From contig DHSR01000083.1 in NCBI GenBank assembly GCA_002410555.1, positions 57,072-121,071 of the forward strand: a stretch of DNA of 64,000 bases, written 5' to 3'. The notes under the pieces were generated by a model, which worked only from the letters and a program-made list of their open reading frames with translations, was not told where the DNA came from and did not search any database. A program made the position numbers and the translations under genes. This document shows positions 9,990-20,145 of this stretch, in pieces. The stretch is from Bacteroidales bacterium UBA5281. Its GTDB lineage: Bacteria > Bacteroidota > Bacteroidia > Bacteroidales > Lentimicrobiaceae. Every line of letters begins with the position of its first letter. Position 1 is the first letter of the stretch.

Positions 9990-11671
9990 GATGCAATAAA
10001 TTTAAAGTAATCTTTCAACACTTGAGCACTGAGTTTGTTTGGGGTAACTATTTCGAGAAGTATCGCTCTGTTATCATAGTGATGCATCTGTTTTAATGCC
10101 TGATTGAGTTCAGGTTCATCATTTGCTTTAAGGTAATTTAATCCAAAGCCACGAGCCAGGTCTTCACCAGTAAGTTGATGAGCTGTTTCAATATATGGTC
10201 CAAGTTCTTCAAACTGATCAGGTCCAGGAATGACCCTGAAAATATTACCACCTCCATTATTTATCATTATAATTTTCAGATTAGCGGGTAACGCCTTATT
10301 CCATAAAGCATTGCTGTCGTAGAAAAAACTAATATCGCCTGTAATTACCGTTACCGTCTGATCACAAAGCATGGCCGTACCTGCTGCTGTGGAAACACAG
10401 CCATCAATGCCACTGGTTCCCCGGTTACTTTGAATGGGATAACCATTGAGCTCATTAAACAATTGTCCGTATCGTACAGGGGTACTGTTACCCAGAAACA
10501 GTATTCCATTCTCAGGTAACTGATTAAATATCAGCTCATATGCCTTAATATCAGAGAAGGGTGCTGATTTAAGAAATATTGAATGTTTCTGCAGCCGTTC
10601 TTTCATCCTTTGCTTCCAGTTTGCGGCAAAAGTACTTTTGGTAAGCAGGCTAAGACCCGCAAGCTGGTCCAGAAAACCGGGGGAATCAACCGGCAGGGTG
10701 AGCGATAGTGAACGAAAGGTATCCACATGGAAGCCTTCCACGTCGGGACTAACATGCCAGTGGTGAGCCGGATTAATTTTACGAAGCAGGGTTTTAATTC
10801 TCTTAGAAACAATGGCTCCACCAAGCGTTACCAATATTTCCGGGCAAAGGGCTGCCTCTGTTTCCGGATTCAGTCCTTCTATAACGGTATCAATACAGCC
10901 AACAAAATCTTCATCCTTAAGGTTCGAAGTAGACTCAACCATTACTACCACCGAACCATCAGCAGCCAAACGCCTTAGCTGCTTACTCAGATTATTATTA
11001 ACGGGTAGCTGACCTACCAGTATGAGTTTTGCCAAACTGTCATTCCATCTGTTGGCAAGTGTCGCCATTGTTTCAGGAGAAATCTGATTCACTGTCTGTG
11101 CAATTGCAGGCAGGCTTACCTTTTGAAAGGGCGGATGAGTGTTAATATCATAAAGGGGCTCCCTGACCGGCACGTTGAGATGTACCGGTCCGCTAACCGG
11201 ATATTGCGTTCGGTCAATAGCTTCAGCTACTAAGCGGGCAAAGAAGGCAATCTCATCCGGATTATCTGAAAATTCAAACAACTGAAAACTTTTGCGTATT
11301 ATATTGGCAAACATATGTGTCTGTCGTATGGTTTGTCCATCACCCTGATCAATCCATTCCTCTGGGCGGTCGGCAGTGATTACCAGTAAAGGCAACTGCT
11401 GATAGTAAGCTTCTGCAATGGCCGGGGCATAGTTGAGTCCGGCACTGCCCGAGGTGCATAACAGGGCAACCGTTTCACCGGTTTCCAGTGCCATTCCCAA
11501 AGCATAAAATGCTGCACTGCGCTCATCCACAATGGAATACAACCTTAAACCCTGTATCCTGTTGAATCTTATAATGGCAGGTGCATTTCGTGAACCGGGT
11601 GATACCACCACATGTTGTATGCCTTTTTTAACCATTATTTCTCCCAGCAAAGCCAGGTGTAAATTATTCAT
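9986..11671 (-). CDS. menD: MenD, SEPHCHC synthase
   Basis: The 561-residue thiamine diphosphate enzyme has the usual three-domain layout. The N-terminal part has HVVVSPGSRNAPAI and CTSGSAGLNYAPAIAEAY. The C-terminal part has the cofactor motif GDISFFYDSNAL, followed by IIMINNGGGNIFRVIPG. The length matches the family. It condenses isochorismate with 2-oxoglutarate, the first committed step of menaquinone synthesis. It lies 31 bases after menF and overlaps menB by 4. Confidence 0.95.
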   Translation of the reverse strand: MNNLHLALLGEIMVKKGIQHVVVSPGSRNAPAIIRFNRIQGLRLYSIVDERSAAFYALGMALETGETVALLCTSGSAGLNYAPAIAEAYYQQLPLLVITADRPEEWIDQGDGQTIRQTHMFANIIRKSFQLFEFSDNPDEIAFFARLVAEAIDRTQYPVSGPVHLNVPVREPLYDINTHPPFQKVSLPAIAQTVNQISPETMATLANRWNDSLAKLILVGQLPVNNNLSKQLRRLAADGSVVVMVESTSNLKDEDFVGCIDTVIEGLNPETEAALCPEILVTLGGAIVSKRIKTLLRKINPAHHWHVSPDVEGFHVDTFRSLSLTLPVDSPGFLDQLAGLSLLTKSTFAANWKQRMKERLQKHSIFLKSAPFSDIKAYELIFNQLPENGILFLGNSTPVRYGQLFNELNGYPIQSNRGTSGIDGCVSTAAGTAMLCDQTVTVITGDISFFYDSNALWNKALPANLKIIMINNGGGNIFRVIPGPDQFEELGPYIETAHQLTGEDLARGFGLNYLKANDEPELNQALKQMHHYDNRAILLEIVTPNKLSAQVLKDYFKFIAS

Positions 11672-11702
11672 TTCTTAGGCTTATAAATTTCAGTGGCTAA
11701 TT

Positions 11703-12797
11703 TCAACATTTTTTAATCACCTCCAACAGGGTTTGACTTTTTAATGTGGTTTCTTCCCATTCCGCCTCAGGATCGGAATCAACCGTTATGCCACCGCCCA
11801 CATATATATCGGCATGACTATCAGCTATCCGGACACATCGAAGGTTTACATAAAGTTCGCTATTCCGGTTTTTACCATTCACAGGCCCGGCAAAACCTGT
11901 ATAAAATTCTCTGTCATGATCTTCCAGGTCTGCAATTGTCTCAAGTGCCCGTTCCTGTGGCCAGCCGCATACTGCCGGCGTAGGATGAAGTTTCTTTATC
12001 AATGATCCAAAGTACATATCAGGCAAATGAGCACTGAAATCGGTTCGCAAATGATCCACCGGTCCTGCATTAACGGTGTATGCTTCTGATTGCTGAATAC
12101 CGGTAGCACCGGTTGCTGTAAAAACACCGGCAATGTAATGACTTACCCAGCGGTGCTCTTCTTGTTCTTTACCAGGCCAGTTGCCGGTAATGCCTGCTTT
12201 ACGGGTGCCAGCCAGCGCCATGGTGGTAACCTCCTCCCCCTCTATGCTTAGTAAAAGTTCAGGTGTAGCACCGGCCCAGATCCCCTTTCCGGGAAGATAG
12301 CACAGGTAAACAAAAGCCTGAGGATAGCTGCAGCAGAGCTGCCCGAAAAAGAGAGCAACATCAAACTCATGGTGAAGTGGTACAGAAATAATCCGTGATA
12401 ACACTACCTTATCAAAACCGCCTTGTTTGATGCGTTGGACAGCACTTTCTACCTTGCGTATATATTCCCTCTTATTATTAGTGAGTTCAATCTTGCGCTG
12501 AAGCGATGTCTGCTTTTGTCTTTCAAACTTCAGTGGCAAACCATCAAAACGGAAACCGCTCCTGTACCAGTGATTTGGGATAAACAAGGCGGGGTGTGTT
12601 GCCTGGAAAGGGGCCATTACGAATCCAGGTCCCATATCATTCAGGTTACGAATATCTGTAATCTGTTCGGGAAGCGTAGAAGAACCAACGGTTTCGGGTG
12701 CGCTCATTCCAGGTAATCGCCACGACACAAACGGGAGGTTTCCCCCAATGAGTTCCGTTTGTAAATTTCTCAAATGAGTAAAGATCATTTCAGTCAT
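11703..12797 (-). CDS. menF: Isochorismate synthase (MenF type)
   Basis: This 364-residue chorismate-binding enzyme is short compared with anthranilate synthase components but normal for isochorismate synthase. The C-terminal half carries the family blocks KVVLSRIISVP, WAGATPELLLS, MALAGTRKAG, LHPTPAVCGWP and the closing GGGITVDSDPEAEWEET. It converts chorismate to isochorismate for MenD. The ATG overlaps the stop of the upstream thioesterase by 4 bases. Confidence 0.93.
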   Translation of the reverse strand: MTEMIFTHLRNLQTELIGGNLPFVSWRLPGMSAPETVGSSTLPEQITDIRNLNDMGPGFVMAPFQATHPALFIPNHWYRSGFRFDGLPLKFERQKQTSLQRKIELTNNKREYIRKVESAVQRIKQGGFDKVVLSRIISVPLHHEFDVALFFGQLCCSYPQAFVYLCYLPGKGIWAGATPELLLSIEGEEVTTMALAGTRKAGITGNWPGKEQEEHRWVSHYIAGVFTATGATGIQQSEAYTVNAGPVDHLRTDFSAHLPDMYFGSLIKKLHPTPAVCGWPQERALETIADLEDHDREFYTGFAGPVNGKNRNSELYVNLRCVRIADSHADIYVGGGITVDSDPEAEWEETTLKSQTLLEVIKKC

Positions 12798-13219
12798 GAA
12801 GGTTTTTCTTCAGTAGCAATGACCATGATGGTTAAACGCGAAAGACAAACCAACTCATTGTCATCGTTGTGAATTTTTATTTCCCAAACATGTAATCTTC
12901 GTGAACGCACAACGAGCGCAGCCCGGCCATGAACATTGCCCGATGTGGCTTTCCGCACATGATTGGCATTTACTTCAATACCAACAATGGCTTTGGGATT
13001 ATTGAGCAGAGCCACCGATCCCATACTTCCCAGCGACTCCGCCAGAGCCACCGATGCCCCTCCATGCAATAGCCCGGCAGGCTGAATGGTGCGATGATCC
13101 ACAGGCATAGTAGCACTGATATAATCAGCACCAAAATCAGTATATACAATGCCAAGTTGCTCCATAAGCGTGCCTTTGGTCATAGCATTAATTGCGTCAA
13201 GTGTCATTTTAATGGGCAT
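12794..13219 (-). CDS. menI: Hotdog-fold thioesterase, probable DHNA-CoA hydrolase of the menaquinone operon
   Basis: A 141-residue PaaI/YbgC-type hotdog protein. The family core reads PVDHRTIQPAGLLHGGASVALAE, with the HGG turn and a Glu in the hotdog helix, and a second block GIEVNANHVR. The frame stays open upstream to 13447, but that extension has no family similarity. The ATG at 13219 gives the normal length and follows a plausible -7 box (CATCTTTG, 13278-13271, minus strand). Hotdog enzymes of this kind hydrolyse 1,4-dihydroxy-2-naphthoyl-CoA. Being first in a men operon, with a 4-base overlap onto menF, makes that role likely. The symbol is by context, so it is less sure than the fold. 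Confidence 0.82.
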   Translation of the reverse strand: MPIKMTLDAINAMTKGTLMEQLGIVYTDFGADYISATMPVDHRTIQPAGLLHGGASVALAESLGSMGSVALLNNPKAIVGIEVNANHVRKATSGNVHGRAALVVRSRRLHVWEIKIHNDDNELVCLSRLTIMVIATEEKPS

Positions 13220-13864
13220 AATAGTATAGTTGAGTTCAACATATAACAAATCATTACACAGTTGGTTGTGCAAAGATGAGGAATTCAGGAAGAACGGTCT
13301 GAGGTATATCCCGGTTATAGGTGACGATACATCCAATTTAGCTTCTTTTTTATTCAGATGCGCCCAGTGCTTTATCAATGTCTTTTCCCTGTGAGTCTCC
13401 TGCTGGAGGGGGGAGTAAGCTGCGCATCCCTCCACTCCCAATCTCATTTATTATTAAAAACTATAAGGTTATCATTCAGAATCCTCTTCCAAACGGGATG
13501 GCACGGGCTAAGTAATGAATCTTTGCTGTGAGAAAAGTTTTAAACGGTCTATCATGATTCTAAAATAAGTGGAAGAGGACATTTTGCCTGTCAGTTATGG
13601 AAATGAAAATAGTAATTCGGTGCTCTTCCGGATAGTGCATTTTTTCGCCATACAGGCCAAAGCCCCGCCCTTGTGGTTGTGCAGGCAGACTCAAAGGATT
13701 ACTAATTTGAAATCACTGATTTTCAAAACTTTGCGAAGCCCGGATTCTTCCTCTCTTAATGGCATTCTTTTCCTTTTTCATACACGCAGTGGCTTCAACT
13801 TATAAAACCTCAAACGCATTGCACGAAATGTGAACATATTGCATTTCTTTTATACTTTTGTGGC
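13220..13864. promoter_or_regulatory. Divergent intergenic region between the men operon and tilS
   Basis: No gene is supported here. Two Bacteroidota-type -7 boxes can be seen. CATCTTTG lies on the minus strand at 13278-13271, about 50 bases ahead of the thioesterase ATG. TACTTTTG lies on the plus strand at 13853-13860, only 4 bases ahead of the tilS ATG, which would give an almost leaderless transcript. Neither has a clear TTG at the -33 position. The rest, about 13448-13850, shows nothing I can name. Confidence 0.45.
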
Positions 13865-15202
13865 ATGTTAACAGCATTCAAAAAGTATATTGCCGATTAC
13901 AGCCTTTTTGGGCAGGAAGATAAGGTTATGCTTGCCATAAGCGGAGGCATTGATTCCATGGTCATGCTTGAACTGTTTCAGCGCAGCGGATTGAATTTTG
14001 CCATTGCTCACTGTAATTTCGGACTCAGGGGTAATGAATCTAATGAAGACGAGAAATTTGTTACCTCCATTGCCCAGGCCCACAATATTCCGCTGTATGT
14101 AAAGCATTTTAAAACGCGGGAATACGCCGGCTTCAATAAGATATCGGTTCAAATGGCAGCCCGTTATCTTCGCTATGAATGGTTTGACGAACTCCTTCAG
14201 ACCGAGCAATACCGGGTAATCGCCACGGCTCATCATCTGGACGACCAGATTGAAACCTTTTTCATCAATGCATTGCGAGGAACCGGCATAAGCGGGCTTC
14301 ATGGCATTTTACCCAACCGTTCTAACATTGTTCACCCCATGATGTTTGCCTTTAGAAGGCAAATTGAAGAGTTTGCGGTAGATGAAGCCATTGCCTTTCG
14401 CGAAGACAGCTCAAACCGCTCTTCCAAATACATGCGCAACAAAATCAGACACGATCTATTGCCTTTGCTTGGTGAACTCAACCCCGATTTTAGAAAAACA
14501 CTCACTTCAACCATCAGCAGAATACGCGAAGCAGAAACCATGCTTAGCCGTCATATGGATGAGGTAAAGGCGAAAGTTACAACCATCGTAGATGGTTTGC
14601 CTGCGTTTAACATAGAAGCTTTAAAAGAGTTTGAACCTACTGATTTATATCTTTACGAACTTCTTAAACCTTATAATTTCAGCCGCTTCACTACAGATGA
14701 TCTTTACCGTGCACTGGACGAACTCTCAGGCAAGCAATTTTTTTCTCCTACTCACCGGGTGATTAAGGACCGCGACCTATTGTTGCTAACAGAAACTGGC
14801 CCCGGTAACGAATCCAACACCGATGAAATCCGTATTGAGCCGGGACAGGAAGACATTACGACTCCGGTAAACCTCAAAATAACTCATTTGTCAAATACCG
14901 ATGTTGCTGAAATCAGTAAGTCTGGTCAGATAGCCATGTTTGATGCAGACCTTATTGACTGGCCGCTTCGATTGAGAAAATGGAAAGAGGGCGATACTTT
15001 TATGCCTTATGGCATGACGAGCAGCAAAAAATTGAGTGATTACTTTATTGACAATAAATTTTCGATAGTCGAAAAAGAGAATGCCTGGCTGCTGATTTCA
15101 GGCAATAAGATCGCCTGGCTGGTGGGTCATCGCATTGGTCACTCCTTCAGGGTAACCGGCGAAACGAAAAATATTTTGAAAATCGAACTCCTGGAAAATT
15201 AA
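13865..15202 (+). CDS. tilS: TilS, tRNA(Ile)-lysidine synthetase
   Basis: The 445-residue protein starts with an N-type ATP pyrophosphatase domain containing the PP-loop SGGIDSMV (residues 26-33), AHCNFGLRGNES and TAHHLDDQIETFFINALRGTG. A helical linker and a C-terminal TilS domain follow (LRLRKWKEGDTFMPYGM ... SKKLSDYFIDNK). It converts C34 of the CAU-anticodon isoleucine tRNA to lysidine so that it reads AUA, and is essential in most bacteria. dsbD follows after 25 bases. Confidence 0.95.
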   Translation: MLTAFKKYIADYSLFGQEDKVMLAISGGIDSMVMLELFQRSGLNFAIAHCNFGLRGNESNEDEKFVTSIAQAHNIPLYVKHFKTREYAGFNKISVQMAARYLRYEWFDELLQTEQYRVIATAHHLDDQIETFFINALRGTGISGLHGILPNRSNIVHPMMFAFRRQIEEFAVDEAIAFREDSSNRSSKYMRNKIRHDLLPLLGELNPDFRKTLTSTISRIREAETMLSRHMDEVKAKVTTIVDGLPAFNIEALKEFEPTDLYLYELLKPYNFSRFTTDDLYRALDELSGKQFFSPTHRVIKDRDLLLLTETGPGNESNTDEIRIEPGQEDITTPVNLKITHLSNTDVAEISKSGQIAMFDADLIDWPLRLRKWKEGDTFMPYGMTSSKKLSDYFIDNKFSIVEKENAWLLISGNKIAWLVGHRIGHSFRVTGETKNILKIELLEN

Positions 15203-15227
15203 TCTAAGGAAAATAACGGACCGAATC

Positions 15228-17375
15228 ATGAAAATTAAACAAAAGCTTTTTCCCGTATTGCGTCTTTTCATTTTACTATCCCTGTTTCTGCCATTTGCCC
15301 TGCAGGCACAGGTACTGAAACCCGTAAAATGGAGCTTTAGCAGTAAAGCGCTATCTGACAATGAAGTACAGCTTACATTTAAGGCCACCATTGATCATAC
15401 CTGGCATTTATACTCTCAGGATGTTCCGCCTCCACCCGATGGGCCTGTACCTACCTCTTTTACTTTTGAGAAATCACCCAATTATGCTTTGATTGGAAAA
15501 GTAACAGAACCCAAACCCATTGAAGAATACGATAATCAGTTTCAGATCACGCTCAAATATTTTGAGAATCAGGCTGTTTTTACACAAAAAATAAAAGTAC
15601 TGAGCGATAAAGATTTTACCATTTCGGGCGAGCTGGAATTCATGGTTTGTGACGATAAACAGTGCCTGGCTCCCGAAGTGGTTGATTTTGAATTTAAAAT
15701 TAAAGGTGTAAAAGACAGCAGCCCAAAAATTGAAGAAGTAACCAGGCCGGAAGCCTCAGACACCTTATCATCTGCCACCATCCTGCCTCCCGCCGAAAGT
15801 CAGGATAACGTGGATAATGCTGATACATCCCTGGCGGCAACAGCCATAGAACCGACCCCGGAGATCACTGCTGACACCGGACTGGCCAACAATACTTCGC
15901 TCTGGTCACTCTTTTTCTTTTCCTTTCTGGCCGGTCTTGCAGCCATTCTTACCCCGTGTGTGTTTCCCATGATTCCGATGACGGTGACCTTTTTCCTGAA
16001 AGAAAAAGACAAGGTTAAAGCCAAGTTTCAGGCCCTCAGTTATGGTGTCAGTATTATATTAATTTACACCATAATTGGAACTGTGGTAGCCGTTACACTG
16101 GGAGCTAATTTTGCAAATTTTCTCAGCACCCACTGGATTCCCAATGTGTTGTTCTTTTTGATTTTTCTCTTTTTTGCCGCGTCATTCCTGGGTATGTTTG
16201 AGATTACCTTACCCAGTTGGATGATCAATAAGAGTGATGCACAAGCCGACCGCGGCGGTGTAATCGGCTCGTTTTTCATGGCCTTTACCCTGGTGCTGGT
16301 ATCTTTTTCATGTACGGGCCCTATTGTAGGCGCCATTTTGGTAGCTTCTGCGGGTGGGCAGGTGCTCATGCCGATTATCGGGATGCTTGGGTTTTCGCTG
16401 GCTTTTGCATTGCCGTTTACCCTCTTTGCATTTTTCCCCCGCTGGCTTAACAACATGCCGAAATCGGGCGGCTGGCTCAATTCGGTAAAAGTAGTACTTG
16501 GCTTCCTTGAACTGGCACTGGGACTTAAATTTCTGAGCATTGCAGATCAAACTTACCACTGGGGTATACTCGATCGCGAAATTTATCTTGCCTTCTGGAT
16601 TGTAATCTTTACTCTGATGGGCTTCTACCTGTTGGGAAAACTTAAATTTGCCCACGACAGTGATCTTAAATACATCGGTGTTCCACGTCTGGGAATGGCC
16701 ATCATCACCTTTGCCTTTGTAGCCTATATGATTCCGGGTATGTTCGGGGCTCCGCTGCAAGCCCTGTCCGGATACATGCCACCTCAGGCAACTCATGATT
16801 TTGATTTAAACAAGATTGTACGCGACAATGTACAATTATATACGGGCAGCGGAAATAGCTCCACACAACCAGAAAGCAGCCTCTGCGACAAACCCAAATA
16901 CAGCGAAATACTTCACCTGCCACATGGTTTGGAAGGCTATTTTGATTACGAACAGGGCCTGGCGTGTGCAGCACAGCTGAATAAACCCGTATTTATTGAC
17001 TTTACCGGACACGGTTGTGTTAATTGTCGTGAAATGGAAGCCCGCGTATGGTCTGACCCCCGGGTACTTAAAAAGTTACGCGAAGAGTTTGTGATTGTTG
17101 CACTATATGTTGACGACAAAACCACCCTGCCAGAATCTGAATGGGTAACCTCAACCTATGATGGTAAGGTGAAGAAAACCATTGGAAGGAAGTATGCCGA
17201 CTTTCAGATAAGCAAATACAATGTAAATGCTCAGCCATACTACTGCTTGCTTGACACCGAGGGCAAGCTGCTGGTTCAACCCAAAGCCTATGACCTGGAT
17301 GTGGAAAACTTCCTCGATTTCCTGGATAGTGCCATAAATGAATTCAAAAAGAGAAGCGCGACAAATGCAGGTTAA
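15228..17375 (+). CDS. dsbD: DsbD, thiol:disulfide interchange protein
   Basis: This 715-residue protein has a signal peptide (about 1-28) and an N-terminal alpha domain with the Cys pair C141 and C146 (VCDDKQC). An Asp/Ser/Pro-rich linker leads to a membrane core of about eight segments with C244 (LTPCVFPMIP) and C362 (SFSCTGPIVG). A C-terminal thioredoxin domain has the pair C597/C600 (GCVNC). All three Cys pairs of DsbD are therefore present. It carries electrons from cytoplasmic thioredoxin to periplasmic thiol reductases and cytochrome c maturation. It lies 25 bases after tilS and ends at a bidirectional terminator. Confidence 0.95.
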   Translation: MKIKQKLFPVLRLFILLSLFLPFALQAQVLKPVKWSFSSKALSDNEVQLTFKATIDHTWHLYSQDVPPPPDGPVPTSFTFEKSPNYALIGKVTEPKPIEEYDNQFQITLKYFENQAVFTQKIKVLSDKDFTISGELEFMVCDDKQCLAPEVVDFEFKIKGVKDSSPKIEEVTRPEASDTLSSATILPPAESQDNVDNADTSLAATAIEPTPEITADTGLANNTSLWSLFFFSFLAGLAAILTPCVFPMIPMTVTFFLKEKDKVKAKFQALSYGVSIILIYTIIGTVVAVTLGANFANFLSTHWIPNVLFFLIFLFFAASFLGMFEITLPSWMINKSDAQADRGGVIGSFFMAFTLVLVSFSCTGPIVGAILVASAGGQVLMPIIGMLGFSLAFALPFTLFAFFPRWLNNMPKSGGWLNSVKVVLGFLELALGLKFLSIADQTYHWGILDREIYLAFWIVIFTLMGFYLLGKLKFAHDSDLKYIGVPRLGMAIITFAFVAYMIPGMFGAPLQALSGYMPPQATHDFDLNKIVRDNVQLYTGSGNSSTQPESSLCDKPKYSEILHLPHGLEGYFDYEQGLACAAQLNKPVFIDFTGHGCVNCREMEARVWSDPRVLKKLREEFVIVALYVDDKTTLPESEWVTSTYDGKVKKTIGRKYADFQISKYNVNAQPYYCLLDTEGKLLVQPKAYDLDVENFLDFLDSAINEFKKRSATNAG

Positions 17376-17424
17376 GCTGAATTGATTACCGCTATCCGAC
17401 CACAATCCCCGAAAATATGAAATT

Positions 17425-17463
17425 AAAAAGACCTGATTGGTATGATACCGATCAGGTCTTTTT
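17425..17463. terminator. Bidirectional intrinsic terminator between dsbD and the convergent coiled-coil gene
   Basis: A long near-perfect inverted repeat, AAAAAGACCTGATTGGTAT with ATACCGATCAGGTCTTTTT, has one G-T wobble and a very short loop. T-runs flank it on both strands. Confidence 0.88.
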
Positions 17464-17508
17464 AATTGAAAGATTTATATCGCTTTTATTTAATGGAGCC
17501 AACGGTAG

Positions 17509-18396
17509 TTAATACGCTTTAATTTTATTAAGTTTCTCTTCGTATTTACGCACTACCATGGTTTGGTCAGCAATGTTACCCATTACCTTACTTTGTTCTT
17601 TCAGGTTAATGGCTATGGCGTTATTGTTATCCGCAATGTTGTTGGTAGATTTGCTAATTTTACTTTCGGATGAAGCAATATTCTTCTGGCTGTTCTTTTT
17701 CTTTTTTTCAAGACTTTTGATTTCTGATTCCTTGTCTTTGCGCTCTTTTCCATCCAAAGAAGCCAACTCAGTTCCTCTCAAATCAAGCAGTTGATCCGTT
17801 TCATTTATCTCCTTTTGGGTGTTTACGATGCGGTAGTTTTCCTGATCGATGGTTATTTGATCCGATTTGATCTGATTTTCCAGCTTATCCTTATTTTTAC
17901 GCAAAGATTCAAGGTTTTTTTGCAGGTCTTTCAGTTTCTTATTTTCCTGAGAAAGTTGCTCTTCGGCTACTGAAATGTATTTATCTTTTGCGAAGGAGAT
18001 CAACATATTGTTCAATGCAGTATACTGCGGTGAATCTCGGGTTACAAATTCGTCACGTTGCAATTCTACGGCAACAAAGAGTTTTATGGCACTATCCTTT
18101 TCTGCATAATTGCTGAATACATTTACCGGTTCCCCTGAAATGTCGCTCCACTGTGCTCCGAAAATTGTCATTTCATTTTCCTTGCCCAGTACTTTAGATT
18201 TGGTACCTTTTTCAAGTACCTTTTTCCAGTCTTTCTGTATGTCGGCCAATGATGTTTCGGGAATAGTAACCCATATTCCAGGACAATTGGTTTCGCCAAA
18301 TAACACTGAATCATATTCAGTAACAATGGGCTGCTGCCCCTTCACTACCAAAATGCTGAGCATAATTAGCAGTGTAAATAATAAATTTTTCTTCAT
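17509..18396 (-). CDS. Secreted coiled-coil protein of unknown function
   Basis: I do not recognise the family. The 295-residue protein has a signal peptide (cleavage near VVKGQQ). A globular N-terminal part of about 130 residues contains CPGIWVTIPE and a phrase on Asn-Val-Phe-Ser. A long Lys/Glu/Asn-rich coiled coil follows (about 140-290), with heptad-like runs such as LKDLQKNLESLRKNKDKLE. There is no membrane anchor or sorting domain. It converges on dsbD and is divergent from the sulfide:quinone oxidoreductase gene. A periplasmic structural or scaffolding role is possible but unsupported. Confidence 0.75.
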   Translation of the reverse strand: MKKNLLFTLLIMLSILVVKGQQPIVTEYDSVLFGETNCPGIWVTIPETSLADIQKDWKKVLEKGTKSKVLGKENEMTIFGAQWSDISGEPVNVFSNYAEKDSAIKLFVAVELQRDEFVTRDSPQYTALNNMLISFAKDKYISVAEEQLSQENKKLKDLQKNLESLRKNKDKLENQIKSDQITIDQENYRIVNTQKEINETDQLLDLRGTELASLDGKERKDKESEIKSLEKKKKNSQKNIASSESKISKSTNNIADNNNAIAINLKEQSKVMGNIADQTMVVRKYEEKLNKIKAY

Positions 18397-18661
18397 GATA
18401 AATCCTTTAGTTAATATTCATAACAACAAAAAGGGATAAAATCCTTTCATCCTTCAAAAATAGTTTGTTTTTTTATCACAATATTCAGATTTGAGGGCAG
18501 GGTGCTGCTCTGTTATCGCTCTTCTACACATGAAATAATATCAAGTCCGACACTTTACACTCTTTCTTTCATTTAAATCTTCCTCAATCAAAAAAGCGGA
18601 GAAAAAGCAAGGAAATATAAATATTATTCAATAGCTTTGCTGTAAGCTAAACACGCATATT

Positions 18662-20119
18662 ATGGCAAAAATTGTTGTTTTAGGTGCCGGCATTGCCGGA
18701 CATACGGCTTCAGCCTTTCTGCGCCGGTCATTGAGCAAACAGCACGAGGTAATTGTGATTACGCCAAACTCCTATTATCAATGGATACCTTCCAACATAT
18801 GGGTGGGCGTTGGCCGTATGAAAGTGGACCAGGTACGCTTTAAGCTGGCACCGCTTTATAAGCGCTGGGGCATTGATTACCGTCAGGCCAAAGCCCTGAA
18901 TATTTATCCGGAAGGTGATTCAACCCAGCTCAGACCATTTGTAGAGTATGAATATACCGCAGGAGCCCACAAAGGGAAAACGGAACGCGTGGATTATGAT
19001 TTTCTGGTAAATGCCACCGGTCCAAAATTGAATTTTGAAGCCACCGAAGGCTTGGGCCCCGGCAAAAATTCGGTTTCTGTATGCACCTATGATCATGCTG
19101 CCGAAGCATATGAAAAGTTGCAGTTAGCTATTGGACGCATGCAAAAAGGCGAAAAACAACGCTTTGTAATTGGCACCGGCCATCCTATGGCAACCTGTCA
19201 GGGTGCGGCATTTGAATATATCCTGAATGTATCTTATGAAATACGCCGGTTAAAGTTAGACCATCTTGCTGAATTAACCTGGCTGACCAATGAATATGAG
19301 CTTGGCGATTTTGGGATGGGCGGTGCTTATATTAAAAGAGGTGGATACATTACCTCAACCCGGGTTTTTGCTGAATCCTTTCTGAGTGAACATAATATAA
19401 AATGGATTAAACGTGCAGGAGTTACGAAAGTAGAAAAGGATGTGATTCATTATGAGGACCTCAGCGGCGATTATCACACCATAGGTTTCGATTTTGCCAT
19501 GCTGATCCCCGGGTTTGCAGGGGCTGACCTCAAGGCATTCGATAAAACAGGAAAGGACATCACTTCTTCATTGTTTGCACCCAATGGTTTTATGAAAGTA
19601 GATGCCAATTATACTCCTAAGCCTTTTGATGAATGGGTAGCATCAGACTGGCCTGAAACATACCAGAATCCAGGCTATGGCAACATTTACGCACCTGGCA
19701 TCTCGTTTGCTCCGCCCCATCCCATCTCTAAACCAATGAAAAGCGCAAACGGCACTGCCATTTTCCCCTCACCTCCACGTACCGGCATGCCATCGGGTGT
19801 TATGGGTAAAATTGTTGCTTTGAACATCATTCGTGAAGTAAAAACCGGCAAACAACCTTTTAAACACCGGGCAAGCATGTCCAGAATGGGTGCTGCCTGC
19901 ATTATTTCGGCCGGATACGACATGCGACGCGGAGCCGCCGCCACCATGACAGTTCACCCCATAGTTCCGGATTGGGATACCTACCCTGAATATGGCCGCA
20001 GCATCAAATATACCATGGGCGAAGCCGGACTGGCGGGGCACTGGATGAAATGGTTTATGCATTATATGTTTCTGCACAAAGCCAAAGGTTATCCCTTCTG
20101 GTGGTTGCTTCCTGAATAA
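18662..20119 (+). CDS. sqr: Sulfide:quinone oxidoreductase-like flavoprotein
   Basis: The 485-residue FAD protein begins with the dinucleotide-binding motif VVLGAGIAGHTAS (residues 5-17). Three Cys sit where sulfide:quinone oxidoreductases carry them: C141, C179 (in MATCQGAAFEY, resembling the family CxGAPxE motif) and C413 (GAACIIS). The C-terminus has amphipathic, Trp-rich segments (WMKWFMHYMF, FWWLLPE), suitable for sitting on the membrane and reaching quinone. It should oxidise sulfide to polysulfur and pass electrons to menaquinone, which the neighbouring men operon makes. A -7 box TAGCTTTG lies at 18632-18639. The exact subtype is uncertain. Confidence 0.82.
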   Translation: MAKIVVLGAGIAGHTASAFLRRSLSKQHEVIVITPNSYYQWIPSNIWVGVGRMKVDQVRFKLAPLYKRWGIDYRQAKALNIYPEGDSTQLRPFVEYEYTAGAHKGKTERVDYDFLVNATGPKLNFEATEGLGPGKNSVSVCTYDHAAEAYEKLQLAIGRMQKGEKQRFVIGTGHPMATCQGAAFEYILNVSYEIRRLKLDHLAELTWLTNEYELGDFGMGGAYIKRGGYITSTRVFAESFLSEHNIKWIKRAGVTKVEKDVIHYEDLSGDYHTIGFDFAMLIPGFAGADLKAFDKTGKDITSSLFAPNGFMKVDANYTPKPFDEWVASDWPETYQNPGYGNIYAPGISFAPPHPISKPMKSANGTAIFPSPPRTGMPSGVMGKIVALNIIREVKTGKQPFKHRASMSRMGAACIISAGYDMRRGAAATMTVHPIVPDWDTYPEYGRSIKYTMGEAGLAGHWMKWFMHYMFLHKAKGYPFWWLLPE

Positions 20120-20145
20120 AAATTTCTTAAAAAAATCGAAAACCC

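Noticed and set aside
13220..13447. 76-residue N-terminal extension of the men-operon thioesterase
   Set aside because: The extension has no hotdog-family similarity, covers a likely promoter, and the ATG at 13219 gives the standard length.
13569..13805. 78-residue open frame upstream of tilS
   Set aside because: Composition is unlike neighbouring genes, there is no recognisable motif, and it lies across the expected promoter region.
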